A model generated the notes under the pieces. The model made no database searches. It saw only the letters and a list, made by a program, of their open reading frames with translations, and had not been told where the DNA came from. 11,988 bases of DNA, from contig CAJJDN010000055.1 in the NCBI GenBank assembly GCA_905182985.1, forward strand, positions 1 through 11,988, given 5' to 3'. This document shows, piece by piece, positions 1 to 9,860 of this stretch (positions are counted from its first letter, which is position 1; each line of letters starts with the position of its first letter). The stretch comes from Paramecium sonneborni. Its lineage: Eukaryota > Ciliophora > Oligohymenophorea > Peniculida > Parameciidae. A program made the translations under genes and the position numbers.

Positions 1-2
1 GT

Positions 3-86
3 AATAAAATAAATCACTAAACATTAGTAGAGTACTGGGAAACGCTTAAAAACTATACTGAAAAATATATCTAATCAAAAAATTGA
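3..86 (+). CDS. possible 3' end of an upstream gene (partial)
   Basis: The first 28 codons in this frame are open with TAA/TAG read as Gln and end in TGA at 84-86. The peptide is mixed in composition (it contains VEYWETLKNYTEKY), which resembles a protein tail more than random AT-rich sequence. Frame 1 is also open to a TGA at 88-90, so the frame choice is uncertain. Too short to assign a function. Confidence 0.2.
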
Positions 87-406
87 TTGAGCTTGAAAAT
101 AGATTAATATAAATTTTATACTCATAAATTCTTTAATATATTATTCAAACTAATCTTAAGAGGTAAAATGAACCTTGATATTAAATATTAAATCCTGTAT
201 ATTATTTGAAAATACACAAATCGAAAAATTCTATATTTAAAAAAAATTCCAATTAAGGTTTTTATATTTATTTTATAAAAAAATTAAGAAATTACTTCCA
301 TTTACTTATGTAAACTTTAATCGTAAAGACTGTGAATGAATAAAATAAATATTGATGTTATGAATATACCTATAATAAAATATATTTATTATTAATTTTA
401 CATTTG
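87..406. other. AT-rich intergenic stretch upstream of the large gene
   Basis: About 320 bases of A/T-rich sequence with no open frame I would call coding. The frame of the downstream gene is closed by TGA at 353-355, and the first in-frame ATG after it is at 407. The promoter of the large gene should lie here, but no defined motif can be recognised. Confidence 0.5.
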
Positions 407-3400
407 ATGGTGATAATAATTTTAGTTATCATAGTGATTGGTAAGTTTCCTAATTTTAAATTCAAATAAGAATAAGAAATTTCATTGTATCCAACAGTTG
501 GAGAAATTTATCAATACAATCTGGCCTTGGAAAAAGACACATAATTCATGTGTAAATAACATCCGAAAATTTAAAATATATAAGTAATCAATTAATGCGA
601 AGAAATATTCAAAACATAAGGCAATTGTAAAATATTAAGTATATTATTAGAATTTAGATCAATTTCATCTAATAATACACATTTTGGTACTTTGTCAAAT
701 GATAATGAAGTAATTATATATTAGTGGAAGAATTAGATGATTAAAAAAGTTGGTTCATCAACTATGAAAATTGATTCTTAATTTTATTGTTTTAATATCA
801 ATTTGTCATTTTGGTTTTCAATTTTAATAGATTGCTATTACAACAATGAATTCATTTTATTTCAATTAATAGATTAATAATAAATAATTGCTTATTCAGT
901 ACAATCATTTTTACCAAATTAAACTAAAATGCAATCTATATTAAATGGAACAAATACTTTTTTAGTATATGCTTAATATTTTTAGAATTATTCAATACTT
1001 TCACTATTTTCATCGTAATTTAAAAATTTAAGTAGCATAAATAAGGAATTATTTGTTGATTTTGATATCCCAATTACAATAAGTCCGAATATTTATGCAA
1101 TAACTTCCAATATGATTTTCTAGATGGCAATATCTCTAGATTCTCAATTTTATTATAAAAGTATATAATTGGACATCTAAGGTGTCTTTACAACTATTAA
1201 CGTATATTACAATTTATGGAGTTATTCTTAATGTGATCAAATATAATTGTCATATGTTTTAAATTAAGAAATATGGGCAGCTTCTTACGAGGGATGCGAA
1301 AATTTCTTAAAATAGATAAAAAAAGATAGGATTTTATATGGTCACTCTATTTAGAAAATACTCTAAAGTAACTAATTTTTAATCTATTAATCCATTGATA
1401 CAATTTTTATTAACTAATCAAACTCATAATAAGAAAATTTTAAATATGTTCAAATTATTTAACAGAATTCCCTGTTATATTTGAATTCTGATAATGAATT
1501 ATTTTCATTTAATTAAGATATTATAGTTTATAAAATTGCATACTCAAATTTATAAATCAACTTCACAAACCAAGAATAAATAGGATATAATTGTACTTTT
1601 TAACTTATATGTTAGAATATTGGATAATACCGCCTTATTTACAATTACTTTAATTTTTATCTTTAAGTATTATCATAGAATGATACAAATATATATGTAA
1701 TGTTAAATTAAGATTTCAGTTAGTATTAAACTTTATTTGTATATAATACCATCGCTTCGTTTAATGGTTTTTCAGGACAATTATTAAATTATACACAAAA
1801 CAAAGATGATGATTATTTTTAATGTTTATAAATAACTTTTTAAAAAGTTTTTGAAACTAATTAAAGTTATTAATTGGTATCATTTCTTTCAATATATTCA
1901 TAAAATGATAAAAATTAAATTAGGTATCCTTAAGATTAAAAATAATTTTTAATTGGATATGGAAATTAGACACTTAATTTGTTTTCTTTCGTTTACGTGA
2001 TCAAAAACAATTCATATAAATACTCTAAATCAATTTCAATTAACTTCTTTGAAAATGTAAGTTCTTTATAAGTTGCCTACAGTATTTATCCTCCACTAAT
2101 TATAATTGGACTCGGTTCAAATGATACAATCTATTTGTTTTAATACTAGTATGAAAAAAATCTTAAAATTTTTGAGTCAAATTATACGTTTGAATAATCA
2201 TTCTCAGATTTTTTAGTAACTTATAATAGTATTATAATTTTAATACCACATAAAGAAATTCAAATACTAACATAAAATTATGAAAACATCTTTACTTTAG
2301 ATTAATAGTCAATAAATTAATTGTTCAAAAATATTAAGTTCGATCCTATATAAATTACTATGAATGTATAATTATAATCCTCTTTTTTATACATAAATAA
2401 TATTAATGAAGTCATCATAATATCAATTGATTAAAATAGTTTTCCAATACCAATAACAATTATTTATGTTAATCTCCAAATCAAATTAATAAATTTGGTT
2501 AGCGAATTATTAATATTTTCATATCTATGTAATAATGGGAAGTAGTTTTGCTTTTAAGTTTGGAATGTGTAATATTTACCAAAATACTATTTTGTAAAGA
2601 ATCTACATAGGGTAGATTTTGATAATAACATAAAAATATAATCTGATAACACATTCTTCTATGTTACTTTTAGCAATTACACTGTTTATGTTTATAATCC
2701 TCATATTCCATATCATATGAGTTTATATTATGTGTTAGAATTAAGTTCACCAATATAAAATAGTGAGTAATTTTAATTTATAAAAGAAGGCTTTTCTTTT
2801 TTAAATTCAATAATAATTTCTAATAATACTTTATATATACTTCGTGATTAATAAATTGTAAATCTAACTTTTTAACAGCAAAATTAAGCTTTTAATAATT
2901 AAATTAGTTACCCATACTTTATTTATAACTATAGTGTAACTTCAGCATTAAACGACACAGCCATATAATAAACTTCAAATTAAAGTATAACTTTTTATTC
3001 AAACTTAACAATAATATAGAATTTAACAAGTATGTCAGCTCATATAACTCCAGATAATATAATTCCTCAATCTAAAAATTTCACATATCCAATGAATCTA
3101 TTTCTTGATAGATAAGTCGGATAATGTTATCTAAATAACATGTATTAATAAAACAAATATTGCAGTCTAACTTAAATTTCTAGTTATTCTAATAGCATTC
3201 CTAATATTCATAATTACTCCTTAATTACTTCAATAAACAACGAATTTTTTGCTTTACAGAATAACTTTTACATTTAAACTGTAAATAGTGATTTAACTAA
3301 TAAATTTAATTTTAATTATTCAGATCTAAATTTGAGTTCATGTTTACAAACAGCATCACAAAATTACTCATTATATTCACTTTGTTCAAATAATACATCA

Positions 3401-4498
3401 GGATATAATTTAATTCTTAACTTTACATTAAGTATCCAAGGCGAAATAATAAATCTAAATATTATATAACTTCCTTAAATGTTTATAACGATTACAAAAT
3501 CGAGCATCATTTTAAACTAAATTTTTATTTTAGGTATATTAGAAAAATCATCTTTAAAATCATAAGAATTGTATTGGCTTAACTAAACCAACAACACATT
3601 CTAAAATATATCTAATGGATGTACTAATTTCTTTGTTTAATAAATACAACAAAAGACATTTGACGATAATTAATCACAATAAATAATTATTTTCTATGTG
3701 CATGAATTTTAAGTTAATTATACACTTATGAGAATTAATAATTAAACAATCCAATTACAAAATTCTTTTAATGTTCAACTCTATTATTGCAATTAATAAT
3801 CAATTTGCAAATTGATTGAATCAGAACAATATTTCTAGATTCTGATCATTGAAATATAGTATAACCATGCAATAATACTCATAACTACTATTAAATTAAG
3901 CTACATAATAAACATAAAAATTATTACATCTTAATTATTGAGTGAAAATCGAATAGAAGGAAGGATTATGAGAAGTATTCCAAATTATGGTTCTTCTTAA
4001 AATGGAGGGAATTCTTTTTATAAAAACGGGGTTTTATTGCAACAATTTTTTACATAAAATATTAATAATTCTTAAAATATAATTGGAGCTTATTATTTTA
4101 ATAATCTTTTAGTTGAAAATTTGTTAGAACCAATTTTGATGTATGGTTCATTCATAACGACAAACTTTTCTTATGCAATGATTGTAAATTAAGAATATCA
4201 ACATGTAACATCCCTTTTTTTTTATAATTAATCTATATATAATTACTCTTTAAGTACCTGGAATGTATCCTGCCTTCTTTATAATGATAAGATAAATGTT
4301 TCAATTGTTTGTTAAAACAATTTTTCGAATGGTACATATTTAGTTACGTTTAATCTACCTTCAGATTTTCGTATTAACTTTGGTCCATCGGCATATGCTC
4401 TTTTGTTAATAATTTTTTTACTGCTCTTATATTTTCACTTTAAATTTAAAGAAAAGACACGGAATTTGGAATATATTAATTCAGAAATTGAATTATGA
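407..4498 (+). CDS. large putative surface glycoprotein, single-pass type I membrane protein (1,363 aa)
   Basis: Under the ciliate code this frame is open for 1,363 codons and ends in TGA at 4496-4498; TAA and TAG occur throughout as Gln. The ATG at 407 is the first after an in-frame TGA at 353-355. Residues 1-12 (MVIIILVIIVIG) are very hydrophobic and look like a short signal peptide. The body is rich in Asn, Gln, Ser, Tyr and Ile and holds about forty N-x-S/T sequons with scattered cysteines, as expected of an extracellular or lumenal glycoprotein. Residues about 1329-1343 form one membrane helix, followed by a charged tail of about 20 residues (HFKFKEKTRNLEY...). I recognise no catalytic domain. 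It resembles the many large uncharacterised 'transmembrane protein, putative' entries of ciliates. Its last 388 codons occur again after the N at 4702. A possible in-frame mini-intron lies right after the signal peptide. Confidence 0.85.
441..470 (+). other. candidate in-frame mini-intron (30 nt)
   Basis: GTAAGT at 441-446 matches a eukaryotic 5' splice site and is followed by A/T-rich sequence and AG at 470 (an alternative AG lies at 476). Removing 30 or 36 nt keeps the frame and deletes a basic stretch (KFPNFKFKQ...) directly after the hydrophobic signal, giving a junction VIEQEISLYP or VIEISLYP. Against it: the stretch has no in-frame TGA, and the 3' end is AAG rather than the TAG usual for Paramecium introns. 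Undecided. Confidence 0.3.
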
Positions 4499-4701
4499 TA
4501 ATATAAAGCTGCAAATATTTTAAAAAATTTATAATCATTATGAATGGTCTAGATTTAGGATAGTTTAAGAAAGATCTGAAGGTTAAACTAGAGGTTCTTA
4601 CTAACCAAATATCTATGATCTTCGTTGGTCATTTTTTCAGATTTGTGCATTCTTCTGAATTATTAATCATAAATGCTCACATAATCTGATGATATATATA
4701 A
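3330..4701 (+). repeat. first copy of a 1,372-bp direct repeat (probable contig overlap)
   Basis: This segment recurs at 4703-6074 with a constant offset of 1,373. Comparing the lines by eye I see no substitution or indel. It covers the last 390 or so codons of the large gene plus 203 bases of its downstream flank. Perfect identity and the lone N between the copies point to unmerged overlapping contigs rather than a biological tandem duplication. Confidence 0.95.
4540..4689 (+). CDS. small ORF just downstream of the large gene (49 aa)
   Basis: An ATG-to-TGA frame of 49 codons starts 41 bases after the stop of the large gene (begins MNGLDLGQFKKDLKVKLEV, then a hydrophobic stretch). It recurs at 5913-6062 in the second copy. 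A second frame over the same bases (to TGA at 4656-4658) is equally protein-like, containing EWSRFRIVQERSEG. Either may be chance, or the start of the decayed region that follows. No family recognised. Confidence 0.2.
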
Positions 4702-4702
4702 N
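4702..4702. other. single ambiguous base (N): probable contig junction
   Basis: The only non-ACGT character in the window. The sequence before it ends with the last base of repeat copy 1, and the sequence after it begins with the first base of copy 2. This is what a scaffolder leaves when two contigs are placed end to end although they overlap. Confidence 0.9.
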
Positions 4703-6074
4703 ATTTGAGTTCATGTTTACAAACAGCATCACAAAATTACTCATTATATTCACTTTGTTCAAATAATACATCAGGATATAATTTAATTCTTAACTTTACA
4801 TTAAGTATCCAAGGCGAAATAATAAATCTAAATATTATATAACTTCCTTAAATGTTTATAACGATTACAAAATCGAGCATCATTTTAAACTAAATTTTTA
4901 TTTTAGGTATATTAGAAAAATCATCTTTAAAATCATAAGAATTGTATTGGCTTAACTAAACCAACAACACATTCTAAAATATATCTAATGGATGTACTAA
5001 TTTCTTTGTTTAATAAATACAACAAAAGACATTTGACGATAATTAATCACAATAAATAATTATTTTCTATGTGCATGAATTTTAAGTTAATTATACACTT
5101 ATGAGAATTAATAATTAAACAATCCAATTACAAAATTCTTTTAATGTTCAACTCTATTATTGCAATTAATAATCAATTTGCAAATTGATTGAATCAGAAC
5201 AATATTTCTAGATTCTGATCATTGAAATATAGTATAACCATGCAATAATACTCATAACTACTATTAAATTAAGCTACATAATAAACATAAAAATTATTAC
5301 ATCTTAATTATTGAGTGAAAATCGAATAGAAGGAAGGATTATGAGAAGTATTCCAAATTATGGTTCTTCTTAAAATGGAGGGAATTCTTTTTATAAAAAC
5401 GGGGTTTTATTGCAACAATTTTTTACATAAAATATTAATAATTCTTAAAATATAATTGGAGCTTATTATTTTAATAATCTTTTAGTTGAAAATTTGTTAG
5501 AACCAATTTTGATGTATGGTTCATTCATAACGACAAACTTTTCTTATGCAATGATTGTAAATTAAGAATATCAACATGTAACATCCCTTTTTTTTTATAA
5601 TTAATCTATATATAATTACTCTTTAAGTACCTGGAATGTATCCTGCCTTCTTTATAATGATAAGATAAATGTTTCAATTGTTTGTTAAAACAATTTTTCG
5701 AATGGTACATATTTAGTTACGTTTAATCTACCTTCAGATTTTCGTATTAACTTTGGTCCATCGGCATATGCTCTTTTGTTAATAATTTTTTTACTGCTCT
5801 TATATTTTCACTTTAAATTTAAAGAAAAGACACGGAATTTGGAATATATTAATTCAGAAATTGAATTATGATAATATAAAGCTGCAAATATTTTAAAAAA
5901 TTTATAATCATTATGAATGGTCTAGATTTAGGATAGTTTAAGAAAGATCTGAAGGTTAAACTAGAGGTTCTTACTAACCAAATATCTATGATCTTCGTTG
6001 GTCATTTTTTCAGATTTGTGCATTCTTCTGAATTATTAATCATAAATGCTCACATAATCTGATGATATATATAA
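4703..6074 (+). repeat. second copy of the 1,372-bp direct repeat
   Basis: Identical, as far as I can see, to 3330-4701. New sequence starts at 6075. If the duplication is an artefact, the true order is 1-4701 followed directly by 6075 onward, and all downstream distances shrink by 1,373 bases. Confidence 0.95.
4705..5871 (+). CDS. duplicate C-terminal part of the surface glycoprotein gene (no start)
   Basis: This is the same 388-codon 3' part of the large gene, ending at TGA 5869-5871 and containing the same C-terminal membrane helix and tail. It starts in mid-codon at the N, has no ATG or signal peptide, and is not in phase with the first copy (offset 1,373 is not a multiple of 3). It should not be counted as a second gene unless the duplication is shown to be real. 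Confidence 0.8.
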
Positions 6075-6120
6075 AATTTATAAAATTCTCTTTTAAGAGA
6101 AATATAGAAAAATTGAGAAA

Positions 6121-7065
6121 ATGTCAAATATATAGAGAATAAATTAAGAGTTGGATAGAAAGGATGTTAAATAATAACATTAGAGAAATAGAAGAGGAAG
6201 AATCACTACAGAAGATAAGAATTGTTTGTTATAGGTATTAGTCTTAAAAATATGGTGATACTCTATCTAAGAGTAAAACAATAAAAATATAAGAGATTAG
6301 AAAAAATAATAGATATAAAAAGAGTAAGATCTATAAAGTATAAGATAAAATAAGAGGGAGAAAATAATTAGGTAGGAAAAAATTCAAGAATAAGAATAGA
6401 TAGGAGTCAGAACGAACCATATCAAATAGATAGTTTAAAGAAGAAGCATTAGAAGCTAGAAATGATTAGCTTAAGCGATCTTTAGAAGTTATATTATTTC
6501 AGAAATCTGTAATTCCCAAATACTTGGTTATGTATGTGTTTAGGAGATACTTCTTACTATTGGATAGATTTATAGATGAGTGGCGGGCTCCAAACACAAA
6601 GTTTGTAATGAATTATTCAGCATATGATCTGAAATAGTGGATGGGATAAAGAGATAAAATTAGATAAACAAAAAGGTAGACATATATTATAGGGAAATTG
6701 AAATAAAAAGTAAATTAGAATTTGACTGGTAGACGAGGGAAATATCATAAAAGATACTAAGATACAAAATGTAGAATAGAGGGTTAAGATCATTATAGAG
6801 AAAAAAAAAGAATAATACAGGTAAAACATTCATAAGGATGATTTCTAGTACAAAAGCAATCAAATATAATAGCAAGATTTATAGTGGAGTACACACTAGA
6901 CTTTGTGGTATGTAAGACATCATTAGTTAATACACAAATTAAAAATATAAGGGGGTTATTTAATGTTTTTGGGAATACAACAAAAAGAATGCAGAGGAGT
7001 GTTTACATTAGAGAGATGAAAGTAGAAAAGAGAGAATACAATAATAGAATGAAAAAGATATAATC
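6121..7065 (+). mobile_element. decayed Tc1/mariner-type DDE transposase
   Basis: About 945 bases, near the size of a Tc1-like transposase gene, strongly purine-rich on the + strand. The protein signal moves between frames. Frame 1 from ATG 6121 gives a basic start with RRGRITTEDK (6190-6219) and LLQVL. Frame 2 follows with YGDTLSKS (6251-6274) and NRYKKSKIYKV (6308-6340), together resembling the paired helix-turn-helix DNA-binding region. FIDEW (6569-6583) fits the first catalytic Asp. RMISSTKA (6835-6858) sits where the second Asp (usually DN..H) belongs, and the Asp is missing. NTQIKNIRGLFNVF (6929-6970) fits the third motif (usually LNPIE..F), with the acidic residue also lost. The implied spacings, about 89 and 36 residues, agree with the family. 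In-frame TGAs at 6256-6258, 6609-6611 and 6839-6841 and several frameshifts make it non-functional. I found no convincing terminal inverted repeats. Confidence 0.6.
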
Positions 7066-7429
7066 ATAAAAAGTATTTTTAATATTTAATATTTATTTAA
7101 TTCTATCTTATATGCATATATTTAGTTTATAATTGATACCATTTTTTAGTAATATCAATAATATAAATAAATTATAGAATTAATTGTTTCTTTTGAATTT
7201 CCTATATTATATTTTCAAAACAAATTTTAATGATACTGAGAATACTCACATATGTTAATCTATTATTGTATTTATTAATAATAAGAGAGCCAAGCTATTC
7301 TAAAGTTAATTTATACTGTATTTTTACATTATGAAAATATTAGAATTATAATAAAATGTAGTTTTATTCTTATTTTAATATCTAATTGGATATAGAATAA
7401 AGTTTAATTAAAATATCTTTGTAAGATCT
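7066..7429. other. AT-rich stretch between two transposon relics
   Basis: No supported gene. On the minus strand this is where the rest of the copia integrase and its reverse transcriptase would continue. A weakly open frame exists, but no third integrase acidic motif and no reverse-transcriptase motif can be seen, so the copia relic appears truncated or eroded here. Confidence 0.4.
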
Positions 7430-8070
7430 TCAACAATATACGAATGAAATTCCATATTTATTTCTTGTTATCAGATTATTAAGATTCTTGTTATCATTCT
7501 AAAAAATTGACTAAAAAAAATGATTCACAATATAAATCTATATTTAATCAAAGTTATTCCTTTATTACTAGTTGATAACATAATATAATGTAATAACAAA
7601 ATGAATCGTAAAAGTTTTCCATCCTCAAAATTTAAAGTGTTAACGCCCCAAATATCTTGATGTACTTTTAGATTAGTTACCACAAACTTTACATTACATA
7701 TTATTAAATTTGAAACACAAATTACAAAATTCATTATCTTTTATTCTTGTTCAACCTTCAGTTATTTAGCCAGGCCATTAAAGATGCCCTTCGTACAAGA
7801 AGTGACAGGTGACCAACCTAAGCCTGTATTACAAGATTTATACTTCGATTTTAGGATTCAATCGATTAGGAGCATAACTTTATTCAATAAGTGTAAGCAC
7901 AAAATACTGACATCAGCACAGAATGTCATATTAGGGGGTTTATACTCTATCTTTTTTCTTTCTCTAAACATTGGACAGTTATATATTCATTTTGACAAGA
8001 GAGAAATTTATTTGCATTATCTGTCCTCTAAATTTAGAATAATCATGGAAAAACCACTATAATCTACTCA
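7430..8070 (-). mobile_element. decayed Ty1/copia-type pol fragment (protease end, GAG-pre-integrase, integrase)
   Basis: Read 8070 to 7430 on the minus strand, motifs appear in copia order with changes of frame. DYSGFS at 8064-8047 resembles the protease DSG site. YKPPNM at 7944-7927 followed by VSIL resembles the end of the protease domain. GHLS at 7814-7803 is the GAG-pre-integrase signature, about 41 residues later. An open frame 7857-7525 then gives GIFNGLAKQL, two cysteines (C..SNLIIC) and LKVHQDIWG, with HQDIWG at 7662-7645, matching the conserved start of the copia integrase core; its Asp is at 7656-7654. A second DN lies at 7495-7490, 54 residues on, which fits integrase spacing. The third catalytic Glu is not found. 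TGAs at 7860-7858 and 7527-7525 and frameshifts show it is dead. No LTRs and no reverse transcriptase seen. Confidence 0.6.
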
Positions 8071-8283
8071 AATATTTCTCTAAGTTCATGATCAATATAA
8101 TTATATGGATATGTTTGGGTATTGAAAAATATATTCAAAAAATCTATTGATATTTAAAATCAAAAAATCCTTAATATAGCAAATCTGAGTTTTGCAAAAT
8201 CTAATTTTTTAGTAAAATTGGAATATGATCTCTAAATTAAAATTACATTAATTTGTAAATAAATTGAAAAATATTTAAGGCAT

Positions 8284-8640
8284 TCATTCCCTCTAAACAT
8301 AGCCCTACTAAGAATTGTTTCTTATAACAGTTTTACAAGATTTCTTATAGATACCCTATATGCGATCTAAAGGATATTTTTTCATCTTCTCTTTTTGTTT
8401 CTTTTTCAAATAATTTTCATGATTTATTCTCAAATCTATTAGTAAATTGAAAGCCAAAATTGTATCTCTAGATATTAGTTTTGAAAGTTCAAATATAGGT
8501 TTTAAGAATTTTAAATATAAGAATTATTGTGTGGATAGCAATATTGATTGTGCTTCCAATGTCTGATTAATTTAACAATAACTAAGATATAAAATTAGGT
8601 TCTGGGCCTAAATTATTTAACCAAAAATTAAGTGTTAGAT
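8284..8640 (-). CDS. unassigned open frame, possibly gag-like or part of the Cys-rich relic
   Basis: The minus frame is open for 118 codons between TGA at 8643-8641 and TGA at 8286-8284. The peptide looks protein-like: a Leu-rich helical part (FLKPIFELSKLISRD), then LLIDLRINHENYLKKKQKEK and a basic end. Position and character suit a copia Gag just upstream of the protease remnant, but no zinc knuckle is visible. It overlaps, in another frame, the end of the Cys-rich protein relic (8489-9232), so at most one of the two can be the true reading over 8489-8640. No ATG start is evident. Confidence 0.3.
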
Positions 8641-9860
8641 TCAAAATAAAAATAAGTTTAAGCACTTGTATTGAACTTTTTTTTTTAAATTAATGAGTCA
8701 GTTATAGAAAATTTACATTTCTTCTATTATTTATTGAGATTGAAAAGTATACATAATTTTTTTAATTCAAATAGAAAATAAATAAAGTACCTAATAAAGA
8801 TGCAATGACATACAAATAACAACTTTTTGAAATATAAATATAAGGTTAATTCAAATAGTAGTAGTAGTGCTTGGATCTTGATTTATTTTACTATTGGCTT
8901 AACTTGCATTACTTCCTTGTTTAAGAAGTAAGAGCAAATGCAAGAATTTCTTCATACAATTCTTACTTTAAATTAATCAATTTAGAGAAAGTTAATTCTA
9001 TATTTTAAAATGAATTTGTTTTATTAGAAAGAATATTTAAGTTAAATTAAGAGGCTTAGATATATGTGGATAAGCTTAATGAACCTTATATGAATTTTTC
9101 AAAAAGAAGAACATTCATCTCCTCCTCATCTGAAATAAGTTTATTATTTTAACAATATACTTCTTTCCAATCAATACAGCAGTTCGAACATTTATATAAA
9201 CATTAATTGTATTCATCATCTGATCTATTATTTCAACATCGCATTCTTCTAAGCCCTAAACAATAAATCCATCTCCAAAAACCGAATGTCAACCTTAATT
9301 AGTTATTATCAAAAAAGAATGCTTCATTATAAAGACTATCAGATTATACAGCCCGACAATCAAACCCCAAAACAATCATTAAATGGAATTAAATTACCAT
9401 CATTACAATTTTGGTTTCGTACTATAATCCTATTCATACATTCTTTAGAGGCTAAGTCTAACTCCCATCCCCTTTGCATACATAACACTGTCCTAATATG
9501 CAATTTAGACATTCTCCTGGCATTGAATCTAGCAGTTTTAACATCCTTGATTGAAATATGTTGCCATCACATTATTCATTTGATCAAACAATTCTATCAC
9601 CTAAAATGCTATAAAAAGAATTATCTAAATAATTTAAATAATATCCAAATTAACATTAATGACAAATTCTTTTTGGCAGTCAATATACTTTAAATCACAG
9701 ATAACAAGCATTATAATGAATGTTAGAAGAGAAAATTTTGCAAAAGTAACTTTATCCATTTGTTTCATCAAATTTTATTTTATGCATTTGTTAAATTAGC
9801 AATCAATATTAAAATTAATTCGAATTGCAATTTTAATTTGTGGTATTATTACCTAGATCA
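8489..9860 (-). pseudogene. frameshifted relic of a Cys-rich (CxDGN-repeat) surface protein gene
   Basis: Read from 9860 to 8489, this strand gives pieces of the Cys-rich repeats common in ciliate surface proteins, in changing frames: CDLKYIDCQ near 9690; CDGN at 9571-9560; CQNCQIQCQEN near 9540; ECLNCILGQCYVCK near 9500; GWELDLASKECMNR then NCNDGNLIPFNDCFG (about 9460-9370); FGDGFIVQGLEECD at 9279-9238. The pieces run in the order of a natural repeat protein, and at least five frame changes are needed. The last piece (9232-8489, 247 codons to TGA 8491-8489) starts NNRSDDEYNQCLYKC and SNCCIDWKEVYC, then loses cysteines and includes a hydrophobic segment (CYLYVIASLLGTLFIFYL, about 8765-8820) that could be the membrane anchor. 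Known relatives have EGF/IGFBP-like disulphide repeats and a C-terminal membrane region. The 5' limit is unclear; protein-like sequence continues weakly to about 10010. Confidence 0.65.

Noticed and set aside
4499..4658. Continuation of the large gene past its TGA by a +1 frame change (protein-like frame containing EWSRFRIVQERSEG)
   Set aside because: The gene already ends naturally after a membrane helix and short tail; frames of this length are expected by chance when TGA is the only stop, and a second frame over the same bases looks equally good.
6086..6101. Small inverted repeat TTCTCTT..AAGAGAA as a transposon end or terminator
   Set aside because: Seven-base arms with a two-base centre are common in such AT-rich DNA, and no matching partner was found beyond the other end of the transposase relic.
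6617..6875. Two standard-code minus-strand ORFs, very rich in Phe, Ile, Leu and Ser
   Set aside because: Low-complexity complements of the purine-rich transposase relic on the plus strand.
6690..6960. ISXO2/IS1595-like transposase instead of Tc1/mariner (GRRGKYHKRYQDTK and VNTQIKN resemble that family)
   Set aside because: The N-terminal helix-turn-helix pieces, the FIDE motif and the 89/36 spacing over the whole 945 bp fit Tc1/mariner better; a search could reverse this.
7784..8062. Standard-code plus-strand ORF of 92 aa
   Set aside because: It is the mirror of the minus-strand copia relic, whose motifs (YKPPNM, GHLS) lie in the same bases; the plus peptide matches nothing I know, and its TAA stop is not a stop in this code.
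9286..9693. Standard-code plus-strand ORF of 135 aa
   Set aside because: The opposite strand carries the ordered Cys-rich repeat motifs over exactly these bases; the plus frame is a shadow.
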